Below, piece by piece: positions 43,074 through 51,682 of a DNA stretch of 64,000 bases. A program made the translations under genes and the position numbers. The stretch is taken from contig NC_013222.1 of the NCBI RefSeq assembly GCF_000024125.1, positions 248,001 to 312,000 on the forward strand. Reading direction: 5' to 3'. The stretch comes from Robiginitalea biformata HTCC2501. Lineage in GTDB: Bacteria > Bacteroidota > Bacteroidia > Flavobacteriales > Flavobacteriaceae. The notes beneath the pieces are model-generated. The model ran no database searches. It was not told the origin of the DNA and saw nothing but the letters and a program-made list of their open reading frames with translations. The number at the start of each line of letters is the position of its first letter. Position 1 is the stretch's first letter.

Positions 43074-46000
43074 TCAGGAGCCTTTGGCCCGGGGCCTCCC
43101 CGGTTCGCTTTCCGGCTGGCTTTCCGGTTGGCTTTTCCCTTCGCTTTTTGCCAACGCGTCCTCTTGCTGCCGGAGCGAGAGGCGTTTGGCAGCCGTCTTC
43201 ATATCTGCATAGCGGGGGTCCGGTATGTAACCCTGCTTCTCCATCCGGAGCACCTCGAGGCTCAGGAACCCGAATTCACTCACCACCTTGCCATAGGAGC
43301 GGTAGATGCCCCGGCCCCGGAAGCGGTACCTGGCCGCCACCGGCGGGAACAGCACCGTGTCGAACACCTCCCCGTACAGGTCTATAAAAGTGGCAAAGTG
43401 CATGCGCTTCCCGTTGTGGGTCTTTGTGTTCTTGACCGTCACCAAATACCCGTAGATGTCGATATACCGCCCCATGTATTCCGGGAAATGCCTGCAGCCG
43501 TTCCGGTTGGCCGGCGGCTCCTCCAGCAGGTCAAAGGGGCTGCAGAGACAGAAGCCCAGCAATTCCATCTGGGTAAAGGCGGTTTCCAGTTCCGTGCCGT
43601 GCAGGCTGGGGATGCGGAACTTTGTCTGCTGGGGCGGAAACAGGCGCGGGTGGTCCGCAACGCCTCCCCTGGAAAGCAGCAGGTGCGCCTTCCATAGCAA
43701 CCGGTGCTTCTCGGCCCCTGTACTGCGGAAGGCGTCGATACGGACCAGGATGCTGAGTTGCTCGATGGAAATAGGGACCCGGTCCAGGAAATCTTCCAGG
43801 TCCGAAAATGCCCCCCCGAGCTGCCGCTGCCTGACAATCCGGTCCATGACCCGGCCCTCCAGTTCCCGCAGGTACATGAGCCCCAGGTAAATGTCGGCCC
43901 CTTCGATCCGGTTGGCCACCCCGGAGCGGTTGATACAGGGCGGGTGGACCCGGGCCCCGAGCATCCGCGCCTCGTGTACATAGCATTCCGGCCGGTAGAA
44001 GCCACCCCCGTTGTTGAGTACCGCCACCAGGTACTCCAGGGGGAAATACGCCCGCAAGAACAAACTCTGGTAACTCTCCACCGCATAGGAGGCCGAATGC
44101 CCCTTGGCAAAGGCATAGCCGGCAAAACTGGCCACCTGCTCCCAGATTTCCGAGATCAGGGATTCGGCGTACCCCTTCCTGCGGCAATTGGCTACAAACG
44201 CCGCTTTGACGCGCTCAAACTCCTCGCGCGAGCGGAATTTCCCGCTCATGCCCCGGCGGAGCACATCGGCCTCGCCCAGGCTGAGCCCGGCAAAGTAGTG
44301 GGCCACCTTGATCACGTCCTCCTGGTAGACCATCACCCCGTAGGTGTCCGGCATGATGTCCAGCAAAACCGGGTGGGCCTGTTTCACCCGCTCCGGATCC
44401 CGGTGGCGCAGGATGTATTCCCGCATCATCCCGCTTTTGGAAACCCCGGGCCGGATGATGGAACTCGCCGCCACCAGCCCCAGGTAGTTGTCCACCTCCA
44501 GCTTTTTGAGCAACATGCGCATGGCCGGGGACTCCACGTAAAAGCACCCCATGCACTGGGCAGACCGGATCAGCTCATTGACCGCGGGGTCTTCCTTGAT
44601 TTTGCGGATATCGTGGATATCCACCCCCCGGGTTGCCTCCGGCTGGTTCTGCCGTGCAATCTCCAGGGCTTCCTTAATCTTGGCCAGGCCGCGCTGGGCC
44701 AGGATGTCGAATTTGTAGAGGCCCGCATCTTCGGCAATGACCATGTCGAACTGGGTGGTGGCAAAGCCCTTGGGCGGCAGGTGGGTGGCGGAAAACCAGT
44801 GGATCGGCTTCCCTGCGATCAGGATGCCCCCTGCGTGGACGCTCAGGTAATTGGGCATCCCCCGGATCAGCTGTCCGTAGCGAAGCACGAGCCGGGCCAC
44901 CCCGTCCAGGCGGGAAGACTCGTACGACCCGTCGCAGAGCTGATCGATCTCCGCCTTGGGCAGCCCGAATACCTTCCCGAGTTCACGGATAATCCCCCGT
45001 TCCCGGAAAGTCACGTACGTCCCCAGCAGGGCCACGTGCTGAAAGCGGTCAAAGATATACCGGGTAATCGCTTCCCGGTCCCTCCAGGAAAAGTCGATAT
45101 CGAAATCCGGGGGGTTTGTGCGGAACAGGTTGATGAACCGTTCAAAATACAGGTCCAGCTCAATGGGGTCCACATCCGTGATGCGCAGCAGGTAGGCGAC
45201 GATGCTGTTGGCCCCGCTCCCCCGCCCCACGTAGAAAAACCCCCGGCGGCGGGCTTCGCTGACAATGTCCCAGTTGATCAGGAAATAGGAGACAAACCCC
45301 TTGGCCCGGATCAGTTCGAGCTCCTTGGCCAGCCGCTTTCGGATCTGCGGGCCGGGGGCGCTGTACCGGTAAGGCATGCCCTCCTCGCAGAGCCGCTCCA
45401 GCAACGCCTCGTCCTCCTCCCGGCTGCCCGTGTAGGTGTCCAGGTTCTGGGGCTGGCGGTTTTCCGAGAAATCGAAGTGGATGCTGCAGCCTTCCATCAG
45501 CGCCCGGGTATTCTCCAGGATAAAGGCGTACTCGGCAAATACCTCGGCCAGGTTGGGCAACGCATACATACAGTCTTCCGGATGGGCCTGTTCGGACTCC
45601 GGCAGCTTGCTCAGCAGCGCGTTGTTGTCGATGGCCCGGAGCAGCCGGTGCGCGTTAAAATCCCGTTTGTTGCGGAAGGTGACGGGTTGCAGCACCACCA
45701 GCCGGTCCCGGCGTTCGACCAGGTGGGAGAAAGGCAGCCTTCTTAAGTCCCGCACCGAGATGCCGATGTATTCGTGGGGTGCAAAATCCCCGAGTTCTGC
45801 CAGCAGCACCCGCTCAAAGGGGTAGATAACCACCGCGTCCGAAAAGGCCGGCGCCCGCTCCGGGAGCGGGTGTTTTCCGTGCAGGTGGTCCGAGAGGAAG
45901 GCATTGAGTTCCATGTAGCCCCGGTTGTTCTTCGCCAACCCGACAAAGCAGGATTCCACCCCGTTCCGAAAATCGATGCCCAGCAGGGGCCGCACCCCGA

Positions 46001-46160
46001 ACTCCGGTGCCCGACGCACAAAATTCAACCCCGCCGAGGTGTTGTTTATATCCGTCAGCGCCAGGCAGGACACCCCGTTTTCCCGGGCGAGTTCCAGCAG
46101 GTCCACCTCGGAAAAGGTGCCGTAGCGGAGGCTGTAGTATGTATGGCAGTTCAAATACAT
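43074..46160 (-). CDS. dnaE2: DnaE2-type error-prone DNA polymerase III alpha subunit
   Basis: A 1028-residue C-family polymerase. It has a PHP domain (CHTYYSLRYGTFSEVDLLEL, residues 5-24), the palm GRGSGANSI (312-320) and the catalytic PDFDIDF with Asp352, Asp354 and Asp356, then a fingers/OB-fold region (YGVMVYQEDVIKVAHYFAG, KGHSASYAVESYQSLFLRAY). It is shorter than replicative DnaE (about 1160) and lies behind dinB, the pairing typical of the ImuC/DnaE2 damage-tolerance cassette. The replicative copy should be elsewhere. It ends in a Lys/Glu/Ser-rich tail. Confidence 0.85.
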   Translation of the reverse strand: MYLNCHTYYSLRYGTFSEVDLLELARENGVSCLALTDINNTSAGLNFVRRAPEFGVRPLLGIDFRNGVESCFVGLAKNNRGYMELNAFLSDHLHGKHPLPERAPAFSDAVVIYPFERVLLAELGDFAPHEYIGISVRDLRRLPFSHLVERRDRLVVLQPVTFRNKRDFNAHRLLRAIDNNALLSKLPESEQAHPEDCMYALPNLAEVFAEYAFILENTRALMEGCSIHFDFSENRQPQNLDTYTGSREEDEALLERLCEEGMPYRYSAPGPQIRKRLAKELELIRAKGFVSYFLINWDIVSEARRRGFFYVGRGSGANSIVAYLLRITDVDPIELDLYFERFINLFRTNPPDFDIDFSWRDREAITRYIFDRFQHVALLGTYVTFRERGIIRELGKVFGLPKAEIDQLCDGSYESSRLDGVARLVLRYGQLIRGMPNYLSVHAGGILIAGKPIHWFSATHLPPKGFATTQFDMVIAEDAGLYKFDILAQRGLAKIKEALEIARQNQPEATRGVDIHDIRKIKEDPAVNELIRSAQCMGCFYVESPAMRMLLKKLEVDNYLGLVAASSIIRPGVSKSGMMREYILRHRDPERVKQAHPVLLDIMPDTYGVMVYQEDVIKVAHYFAGLSLGEADVLRRGMSGKFRSREEFERVKAAFVANCRRKGYAESLISEIWEQVASFAGYAFAKGHSASYAVESYQSLFLRAYFPLEYLVAVLNNGGGFYRPECYVHEARMLGARVHPPCINRSGVANRIEGADIYLGLMYLRELEGRVMDRIVRQRQLGGAFSDLEDFLDRVPISIEQLSILVRIDAFRSTGAEKHRLLWKAHLLLSRGGVADHPRLFPPQQTKFRIPSLHGTELETAFTQMELLGFCLCSPFDLLEEPPANRNGCRHFPEYMGRYIDIYGYLVTVKNTKTHNGKRMHFATFIDLYGEVFDTVLFPPVAARYRFRGRGIYRSYGKVVSEFGFLSLEVLRMEKQGYIPDPRYADMKTAAKRLSLRQQEDALAKSEGKSQPESQPESEPGRPRAKGS

Positions 46161-46197
46161 GTTTCAAATTCCAAATCACGGGCTGGCTCCCGAATCC

Positions 46198-46234
46198 CCA
46201 TCTTCAAATCTTCAAATCGGCAAATCTTCAAATC
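46198..46234. repeat. AT-rich ATCTTCAAATC short repeats between dinB and dnaE
   Basis: The 76-base gap between the two polymerase genes contains the motif TCTTCAAATC three times in 37 bases, clearly lower in GC than both flanking genes. It may be slipped-strand expansion or a binding array; no function is known. Confidence 0.5.
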
Positions 46235-46236
46235 AA

Positions 46237-47451
46237 CTACTGTTTCCGATGCGCCAGCACCGTCGGCGGCTGCCCGTTAAACGGGTTCTGCATCCGGCCG
46301 ATGGTCCGGGCCCCCATCCCCGAGGCCCGCAGGACGCTCTTGTCCCCGAAGCGCTCCCGGATGCGGTCCATGGCCGCGTACAAATTCAGGGCTTCCTGGG
46401 TGTCGTCGAACAGGTCGATCTGGTAATTCCCCGGCACCAGGTGGCTGAAACGGACCCCGATCAGGCGCACCAAAAGCCGCCGGTCGTAGAGCCTTTCGAA
46501 AAGGTCCATCACCCGGGGAATCAGGATGTGGTCTGCAGAGGTATACGGGATGCGCAGCTGCCGGGAATACGTGTTGAAGTCCGAATACCGCAGCTTGACC
46601 GTGACGCAGGCGGTGAGCTTGCCGCCCCGCCGGAGCTGGAAGGCCAGGTTCTCGGTCATGGCGGTGAGGATACCGCGCAGGCGCACCACGTCGATGGTGT
46701 CCCGGTCGAAGGTGCGCTCGGTGGAAATCGACTTCCGCTCGCAGAAGGGGATGACCGGGCGGTTGTCGATACCGTTGGCGCGCTTCCAGATGACCGTGCC
46801 ATTGGCGCCCAGCACCCGCTGCACCACATCGAGGGGCATTTCCTGCAGGGTCCGGACCTGCCGCAGCCCGAGGTTGCGGAGCGTCTGGTAGGTCTTGTCC
46901 CCCACCATCGGGATCTTCTTGATGGACAGGGGGGCCAGGAAAGGCTTCTCGTACCCGAAATCGATCTTGAGCTGGTTGTTGGGCTTCGCCTCCCCCGTGG
47001 CCACCTTGGACACTACCTTGTTCACCGAAAGCCCGAAGGAAATGGGCAGGCCGGATTCCCGGATGATGCGCTCCCGGAGTTCAGAGGCGTAGCGGTAGCA
47101 GCCAAAAAACCGGTCCATGCCGGACAGGTCCGCGTAGAACTCGTCGATACTCGACTTTTCGAACAGGGGCACCTGTTCCCTGATGATGTCCGTGACCTCG
47201 TCCGAGTGTTTGCTGTAGGTACCCGCATTGCCCCGGATGATCACCGCTTCCGGGCAGAGTTCCCGGGCCATCCGCATGGGCATGCCCGAATGCACCCCGT
47301 ACCCCCGGGTCTCGTAGCTGCAGGCCGCCACCACGCCCCGGTCGCTGAGCCCGCCCACCAGGATCGGCTTGTTTTTCAGGCGGCTGTCCAGCTTGCGTTC
47401 CACCGAGACAAAAAAGGTGTCCAGGTCCAGGTGTAGGATAGTTTTTTGCAT
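46237..47451 (-). CDS. dinB: Y-family DNA polymerase IV
   Basis: A 404-residue Y-family polymerase starting at ATG 47451. Catalytic blocks are intact: HLDLDTFFVSVE (acidic Asp residues), SSIDEFYADLSGM, and the helix-hairpin-helix PMVGDKTYQTLRNLGLRQVR. The C-terminal little-finger domain ends at HRKQ. Unlike ImuB of proteobacteria it keeps the catalytic residues, so it can synthesise DNA itself. It heads an operon with the dnaE2-like gene, which suggests a translesion pair; no imuA or lexA lies next to it. Confidence 0.92.
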   Translation of the reverse strand: MQKTILHLDLDTFFVSVERKLDSRLKNKPILVGGLSDRGVVAACSYETRGYGVHSGMPMRMARELCPEAVIIRGNAGTYSKHSDEVTDIIREQVPLFEKSSIDEFYADLSGMDRFFGCYRYASELRERIIRESGLPISFGLSVNKVVSKVATGEAKPNNQLKIDFGYEKPFLAPLSIKKIPMVGDKTYQTLRNLGLRQVRTLQEMPLDVVQRVLGANGTVIWKRANGIDNRPVIPFCERKSISTERTFDRDTIDVVRLRGILTAMTENLAFQLRRGGKLTACVTVKLRYSDFNTYSRQLRIPYTSADHILIPRVMDLFERLYDRRLLVRLIGVRFSHLVPGNYQIDLFDDTQEALNLYAAMDRIRERFGDKSVLRASGMGARTIGRMQNPFNGQPPTVLAHRKQ

Positions 47452-47503
47452 AGCGTTTCTCAAAAAAAGAGGGAAGCTAATTTATGGATATTTTCCGTTT
47501 TTA

Positions 47504-47527
47504 TGGAATTATTCCAATTTATAAATT
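47504..47527 (-). promoter_or_regulatory. Two adjacent palindromes upstream of dinB-dnaE2
   Basis: TGGAATTATTCCA (47504-47516) and AATTTATAAATT (47516-47527) are perfect palindromes, about 53-76 bases before the dinB ATG. Their place suits an operator for a damage-response repressor, but no LexA-like regulator is in the window to tie them to. Confidence 0.4.
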
Positions 47528-47644
47528 GTTAAAAATGCCGGGGCGTTGCAGGGCGGGGGGTTAGGTTCGTTAAAGGGCAGGTAGGTAGGTGGGTCAGGGT
47601 TCCAATGAATCAAGTTGCGCACCCCCATACTTCGGGATGATCGC

Positions 47645-47678
47645 AGACAAAAAAAAACGGGGCAATGCCCCGTTTCAA
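47645..47678 (-). terminator. Intrinsic terminator of the sigma-AhpD-DoxX operon
   Basis: AAACGGGG, a short loop and CCCCGTTT form a perfect stem, followed on the minus strand by a run of nine T. It lies 17 bases after the DoxX-like stop and upstream of the dinB promoter region, so it insulates the two operons. Confidence 0.85.
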
Positions 47679-47694
47679 AATCACCTCCAAAAGA

Positions 47695-48060
47695 TCACTT
47701 CCGGGAGAGGGTCACTAGGGAGAAAGCTCCCACAGCCATCACCAGGTCGCGGACGGCCACATCCACAAAGCTCCACGTGAGGAGAAGGGAAAGGGCAATA
47801 AGCACAAGCCAGGCGGCGACCACGATCCCCCCGATCATCGGACGGAGCAGGACCAGAGCGCCTGCCGCGATCTCCACAATCCCCACCACAGACATGAAAA
47901 CACCGGCCTCCACCGGGATCAGGTCCAATAAACCGGCAGACACATATTGGGACCAGTCCGTCAGGATATTGGTAAACTTATCCAGTCCGGCCACAATGGG
48001 CACCAGGCCAAAAGTATACTGCAATACGCGCTTTACGAGATAAACACTTTCCAGAGTCAT
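47695..48060 (-). CDS. DoxX-like four-helix membrane protein
   Basis: A 121-residue protein with four hydrophobic helices: VLQYTFGLVPIVAGLDKF, FMSVVGIVEIAAGALVLL, GGIVVAAWLVLIALSLLL and AVRDLVMAVGAFSLVTL. Length and the FGLVPIVAGLDKF start match small DoxX-like proteins, which are linked to thiol/oxidative stress in other bacteria. It is the last gene of the ECF-sigma operon and ends in a strong terminator. Confidence 0.8.
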   Translation of the reverse strand: MTLESVYLVKRVLQYTFGLVPIVAGLDKFTNILTDWSQYVSAGLLDLIPVEAGVFMSVVGIVEIAAGALVLLRPMIGGIVVAAWLVLIALSLLLTWSFVDVAVRDLVMAVGAFSLVTLSRK

Positions 48061-48171
48061 AATAAGGGTTTTAGAATTATCACCCTTTGGATGAAACTTA
48101 AGGGAATCGGTTACATAAGTGCGAGTATTTCAACTGGGGCATCGGAAATTTTTCGGAGGTACGACCAGTTG

Positions 48172-48528
48172 TTACCGATTCTCCCCATATCCCTGCCGCT
48201 CCATTTCGTCAAAGGCTATCGCCGCATGGGCACTGGCGGCCCCCGCGCTCATTTCGGCGGCAATCCAAATCGCCTCAGAGATTTCCTTCGCCGATGCTCC
48301 TGCCTTCAGGGCCTGGGCGGTATGGGCCCGGATACAATACGGGCAGCGGGTGGCATGGCCCACGGCCAGGGCGATCAACTGCTTGGTCCGAACGTCCAGG
48401 GCCCCGGGTTTAAAAACCGTTTGGCTAAAGGTGCGCCACGCATCGCTGGTTTCCGGGGTCAGGGCGGCCTGTTTGTTGAACAGCCCCCGGGTAGACCCCG
48501 GGAACAGGTTGTCGGATGTGGTACTCAT
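48172..48528 (-). CDS. AhpD/carboxymuconolactone decarboxylase-like protein
   Basis: A 118-residue protein with the redox motif Cys62-Pro-Tyr-Cys65 and downstream His69 (RCPYCIRAHTAQALKAGAS), the AhpD catalytic signature, so it probably acts as a peroxidase or disulphide reductase. It overlaps the sigma-factor stop by 4 bases, showing translational coupling; an AhpD directly behind an ECF sigma gene suggests an oxidative-stress response. Confidence 0.88.
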   Translation of the reverse strand: MSTTSDNLFPGSTRGLFNKQAALTPETSDAWRTFSQTVFKPGALDVRTKQLIALAVGHATRCPYCIRAHTAQALKAGASAKEISEAIWIAAEMSAGAASAHAAIAFDEMERQGYGENR

Positions 48529-49235
48529 AGCGCACGGGATTCATTGCGCATCCAGGTGAGCACGCCTTCCACCACCCGGTCGCAACGGGCATTCCCGAAC
48601 TCAAAGACAGTTCTGGTGTCCGTGGCCTTGAAGAGGTATTCCTTCATCATGTTGCGCGCCCGGTGGAGGCGCACCTTGACGTTGCTGTTGCTCAAATCCA
48701 GGCTCTTGGAAATCTCCTTGATCTCCAACCCTTCGACTTCCTTAAGCATATACACGATTTTGTATTTCCGGGGCAAGGCGTCAATGGCGTGTTCAATATA
48801 GGCCAGGGATTCCCTGTGCATGGTGATACGTTCTGGGTTCATAATGGATTTATCGGGTATTTGGGGTGCCTCCGCATCTTGGTTAATCTCCACGGTGAGC
48901 ATTTGTTTGCCCTTTCGGATTCGCATCAGGGCTTCGTTGATCCCTATGCGGATGAGCCAGGTCGAAAACTGGGATTCGTTGTTGAACTGCCGCAATTTGC
49001 GATACGCCTTGATGTAGGCTTCCTGCATACAGTCTTCTATGTCCTCCTCCCGAGAAAGGTAGCTTCGTATTGTCCTGTACATCAACTCGTTATGTCTTCG
49101 CATCAGGACCTCAAAGAGTTCTTTGTCCCCGCCGAGCACAGCTTCGATGATCCACGGGTCGGGCCGGGAGGCTATGTCGCCGGCCTTTTTTTCTTTTGGT
49201 GTGGTTTGTATATCCATGAAGGTGTTGTTTCCCAT
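48525..49235 (-). CDS. ECF-type RNA polymerase sigma factor
   Basis: A 236-residue sigma factor from the ATG at 49235 (a shorter form could start at 49217). Region 2: LMRRHNELMYRTIRSYL, IEDCMQEAYIKAYRKL, FSTWLIRIGINEALM; region 4: IDALPRKYKIVYMLKEVEGL and IKEISKSLDLSNSNVKVRLHRAR. An extra C-terminal Cys-containing tail (RCDRVVEGVLTWM) resembles anti-sigma/sensor appendages. No anti-sigma gene is adjacent; AhpD and DoxX follow in the same operon. Confidence 0.92.
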   Translation of the reverse strand: MGNNTFMDIQTTPKEKKAGDIASRPDPWIIEAVLGGDKELFEVLMRRHNELMYRTIRSYLSREEDIEDCMQEAYIKAYRKLRQFNNESQFSTWLIRIGINEALMRIRKGKQMLTVEINQDAEAPQIPDKSIMNPERITMHRESLAYIEHAIDALPRKYKIVYMLKEVEGLEIKEISKSLDLSNSNVKVRLHRARNMMKEYLFKATDTRTVFEFGNARCDRVVEGVLTWMRNESRAL

Positions 49236-49330
49236 TAGATGCTCCAAAAATCCCCAGGTTACAAATTTGTAACCCGTCGTTCCCTTCTACATCCAATTTA
49301 CGAATTCGGAAGAAGACTTCCGGTAAAACT

Positions 49331-50005
49331 ATGATTCAGATGAACTACCACGTACAGATCAAATCCATCTCGCGTCTTACCCATGACACACTCTGCCTCC
49401 GCCTTTCCAAACCCCACGGATACCGCTATGGGATTGGCCAGGCCATAGAGGTGGCCATCGACAACCCCGGATATGAACAGCAGTTCAGGCCCTTTACCCT
49501 GACCAGCCTCCCCTTCGACCCCTACCTGGAGTTGATCGTCAAGGTATACCCCGACCATGGCGGGTTTACCCAGGCGCTGTCCCGTTTAGGGGAGAATGGT
49601 CCCCTGATCATCACCGCGGCCTGGGACTCCTACGACTACCGGGGCGAAGGGGTGTTTATTGCAGCCGGTTCCGGAATTACCCCATTTATCCCCATGATCC
49701 GCCAACTCTCCCTTTCCGGGCGTATCCCGGGCCACACCCTGCTTTACGCCAACAAGACTGAAGCGGATATCATCCACAAGCAAGCCCTAAATAAAGCCCT
49801 GGGCTCCCGGTTCATCAACATCCTGAGCCGTGAATATCATTCCAAGCTCGATTACGGGCGCCTAGACCAGGCCTACCTCAAGGACAAGGTATCGGACTTC
49901 TCCGAACATTTCTACATCTGCGGCCCGGAAGCCTTTTCCGGGGCCATCAAGGGATACCTGATCAACCAGGGTGCGGCCGAGGCGCAAATCCAAATAGGAT
50001 ATTGA
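49331..50005 (+). CDS. FAD/NAD-binding flavin reductase (FNR-like), copy 1
   Basis: A 224-residue ferredoxin-reductase-type flavoprotein. RPFTLTSLPFDPYLELIVKV is the FAD-binding strand pair, GEGVFIAAGSGITPFIPMIRQL the NAD(P) pyrophosphate motif, and EHFYICGPEAFSGAIKGYL the C-terminal block. It lacks an Fe-S or flavodoxin domain, so it needs a partner. It is divergent from the sigma operon and directly followed by folE (1 base). A paralogue lies at 57251-57967. Confidence 0.88.
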   Translation: MIQMNYHVQIKSISRLTHDTLCLRLSKPHGYRYGIGQAIEVAIDNPGYEQQFRPFTLTSLPFDPYLELIVKVYPDHGGFTQALSRLGENGPLIITAAWDSYDYRGEGVFIAAGSGITPFIPMIRQLSLSGRIPGHTLLYANKTEADIIHKQALNKALGSRFINILSREYHSKLDYGRLDQAYLKDKVSDFSEHFYICGPEAFSGAIKGYLINQGAAEAQIQIGY

Positions 50006-50006
50006 T

Positions 50007-50693
50007 ATGAAGCAAGACGCTCAACCAGGTGCCCGTACCCAAGAATCCCAACGCAATGGGGAGGCCGACCCTGTAAGTCCCGGCGCCGTGGGGGCGCCCG
50101 GCATACCCGATCGGTCCAGGGGCGAAAAGATAGACACTATAGCGCATCATTTTGGGAAGATCATGCAGGCCCTGGGGATGGATCTCTCGGATACCAGCCT
50201 GGCCGATACCCCCATGCGCGTAGCGCGAATGTATGTGAACGAGACCTTCCGGGGCCTTTCCGCGAAGAATTTCCCCAGAATCTCCTTCTTTGAAAAAGCC
50301 CCCGGCACCCCCGAGATGATCGTGGTGAACGACATTACGCTCTATTCCTACTGCGAGCATCACTTTGTCCCCTTTTTTGGCAAAGTCCACGTGGCCTATA
50401 TCCCGGGTGACCGCTTGCTGGGGCTCTCCAAGGTGAACCGCGTGGTGGATTACCTGAGCAGGAAACCCCATTTGCAGGAACGCCTCACCCGTGAAATTGC
50501 AGACACCCTTTCCGAACTGCTGCAAACCCGACACGTGGCGGTTTTTGTGGAAGCCCAGCATCTCTGCGTGGCCTCCCGGGGCGTCCGAGACGCCAAAAGC
50601 ATAACGCGCACCGGCTGCTATCTGGGTCAGTTCCAGAATACGCATACCCGTGCCGAATTCATGGCTTCCCTAAAAATGCAGGGCAGTTTGTAA
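50007..50693 (+). CDS. folE: GTP cyclohydrolase I
   Basis: A 228-residue protein; the first 40 residues are a low-complexity extension, then the conserved core GEKIDTIAHHFGKIMQALGMD. The zinc ligands are present: Cys and His in YSYCEHHFVPF and the later Cys in HLCVASRGVRD, with the active-site SKVNRVVDYLS. It makes 7,8-dihydroneopterin triphosphate for folate or tetrahydrobiopterin. Lying one base after the flavin reductase, it may be co-expressed with a pterin-reducing partner; that is inference. Confidence 0.95.
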   Translation: MKQDAQPGARTQESQRNGEADPVSPGAVGAPGIPDRSRGEKIDTIAHHFGKIMQALGMDLSDTSLADTPMRVARMYVNETFRGLSAKNFPRISFFEKAPGTPEMIVVNDITLYSYCEHHFVPFFGKVHVAYIPGDRLLGLSKVNRVVDYLSRKPHLQERLTREIADTLSELLQTRHVAVFVEAQHLCVASRGVRDAKSITRTGCYLGQFQNTHTRAEFMASLKMQGSL

Positions 50694-50743
50694 CCTGTCC
50701 CGGTTTATAGCATCCAAAAGGAAAGCTCTAATAAATACATACC

Positions 50744-51268
50744 ATGAAAAAACTAGTAATCATTTGTTGCCTGGGGTTGTTTGCATCGGCAACCCTGCTG
50801 GGGCAGGACAAAACCAACCTCAGTGATGCAGAAATCGCCTCGGTGGCGGTGGTCGCCAACCAAATCGACATTGAATTTGCCGAAATGGCCATAAAAAAAA
50901 GCCGGAACGCGGAAATCCTTGATTTTGCGAAACGAATGGTCCAGGACCATCAGGCAGTCATCGGACAAGCTTCCGCCCTGGTTTCAAAATTAGGGGTACA
51001 ACCCCAGGATAACCCAATCAGCCAATCCATGCTGGCCGATGCCCGATTGACCCAGAAGGAACTGCGCAAAGCGCCTCGCAAGGCATTCGACGCCCGGTAC
51101 ATCGCCAACGAAGTGGCCTATCACAAAGCGGTGATCGAAGCCATTCGCGACGTGCTTGTCCCCAATACCGAAAATGGGGAACTCAAGGAGTTGCTCCAAA
51201 CGGTCCTACCGGCCCTAGAGGCTCATTTGGGCCATGCCGAAATGGTTCAGAAGAAATTGGGCAAATAA
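50744..51268 (+). CDS. Secreted DUF4142 ferritin-like protein
   Basis: A 174-residue protein with a signal peptide (MKKLVIICCLGLFASATLLGQ) and the DUF4142 four-helix pattern: ANQIDIEFAEMAIKKSRNAE, MVQDHQAVIGQASALV, YIANEVAYHKAVIEAIRDVL and LPALEAHLGHAEMVQKKL. Its His and Glu residues could form a ferritin-like di-metal centre, but none is proven for the family. It overlaps the cupredoxin gene by one base. Confidence 0.88.
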   Translation: MKKLVIICCLGLFASATLLGQDKTNLSDAEIASVAVVANQIDIEFAEMAIKKSRNAEILDFAKRMVQDHQAVIGQASALVSKLGVQPQDNPISQSMLADARLTQKELRKAPRKAFDARYIANEVAYHKAVIEAIRDVLVPNTENGELKELLQTVLPALEAHLGHAEMVQKKLGK

Positions 51269-51609
51269 TGAAAATAGTTTACGGATTACTATTTCCCCTG
51301 GGCTTCTGGGCAACCCTGATCACCGGAAGCGACCGTGAGGCAATCCCCGATGCGAGGCTCCCCAAAAGGCACACGGTGGAGATATTCAGAATGAAATTCA
51401 ACCCGGCCGAACTGCACGTCAATCCAGGGGATACTGTTGTATGGGTCAACAAGGATTTTGTCCCCCACGACGTCACCGAAGAGAAAACCCGGGCCTGGAC
51501 TTCCCATCCCTTCGGGCAAAATGAATCCTGGAGTCGGGTAATCACCGAGGATGTAGATTACTTCTGCAACCTTCACAAAGTGATGAAAGGCACCATAGTG
51601 GTAGAGTAG
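51268..51609 (+). CDS. Periplasmic cupredoxin (plastocyanin-like)
   Basis: A 113-residue blue copper protein with an N-terminal export signal. Copper ligands His67 (PHDVT) and the Cys100-x2-His103-x2-Met106 loop (FCNLHKVM) complete a type 1 site. It carries electrons in the periplasm, for example between cytochrome c and an oxidase. It is cotranscribed with DUF4142 and precedes the diheme cytochrome gene. Confidence 0.9.
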   Translation: MKIVYGLLFPLGFWATLITGSDREAIPDARLPKRHTVEIFRMKFNPAELHVNPGDTVVWVNKDFVPHDVTEEKTRAWTSHPFGQNESWSRVITEDVDYFCNLHKVMKGTIVVE

Positions 51610-51682
51610 GGTTCCTTAGCCCCGACAGTGTATAACAAACGCGTATTCAACAACGTCGATAAATAGTCAAATCAACTTAAGT

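Noticed and set aside
43704..45746. 680-residue plus-strand open frame
   Set aside because: It lies opposite the DNA polymerase gene, has Pro/Gly/His-rich random composition and no domain; high GC makes long antisense frames.
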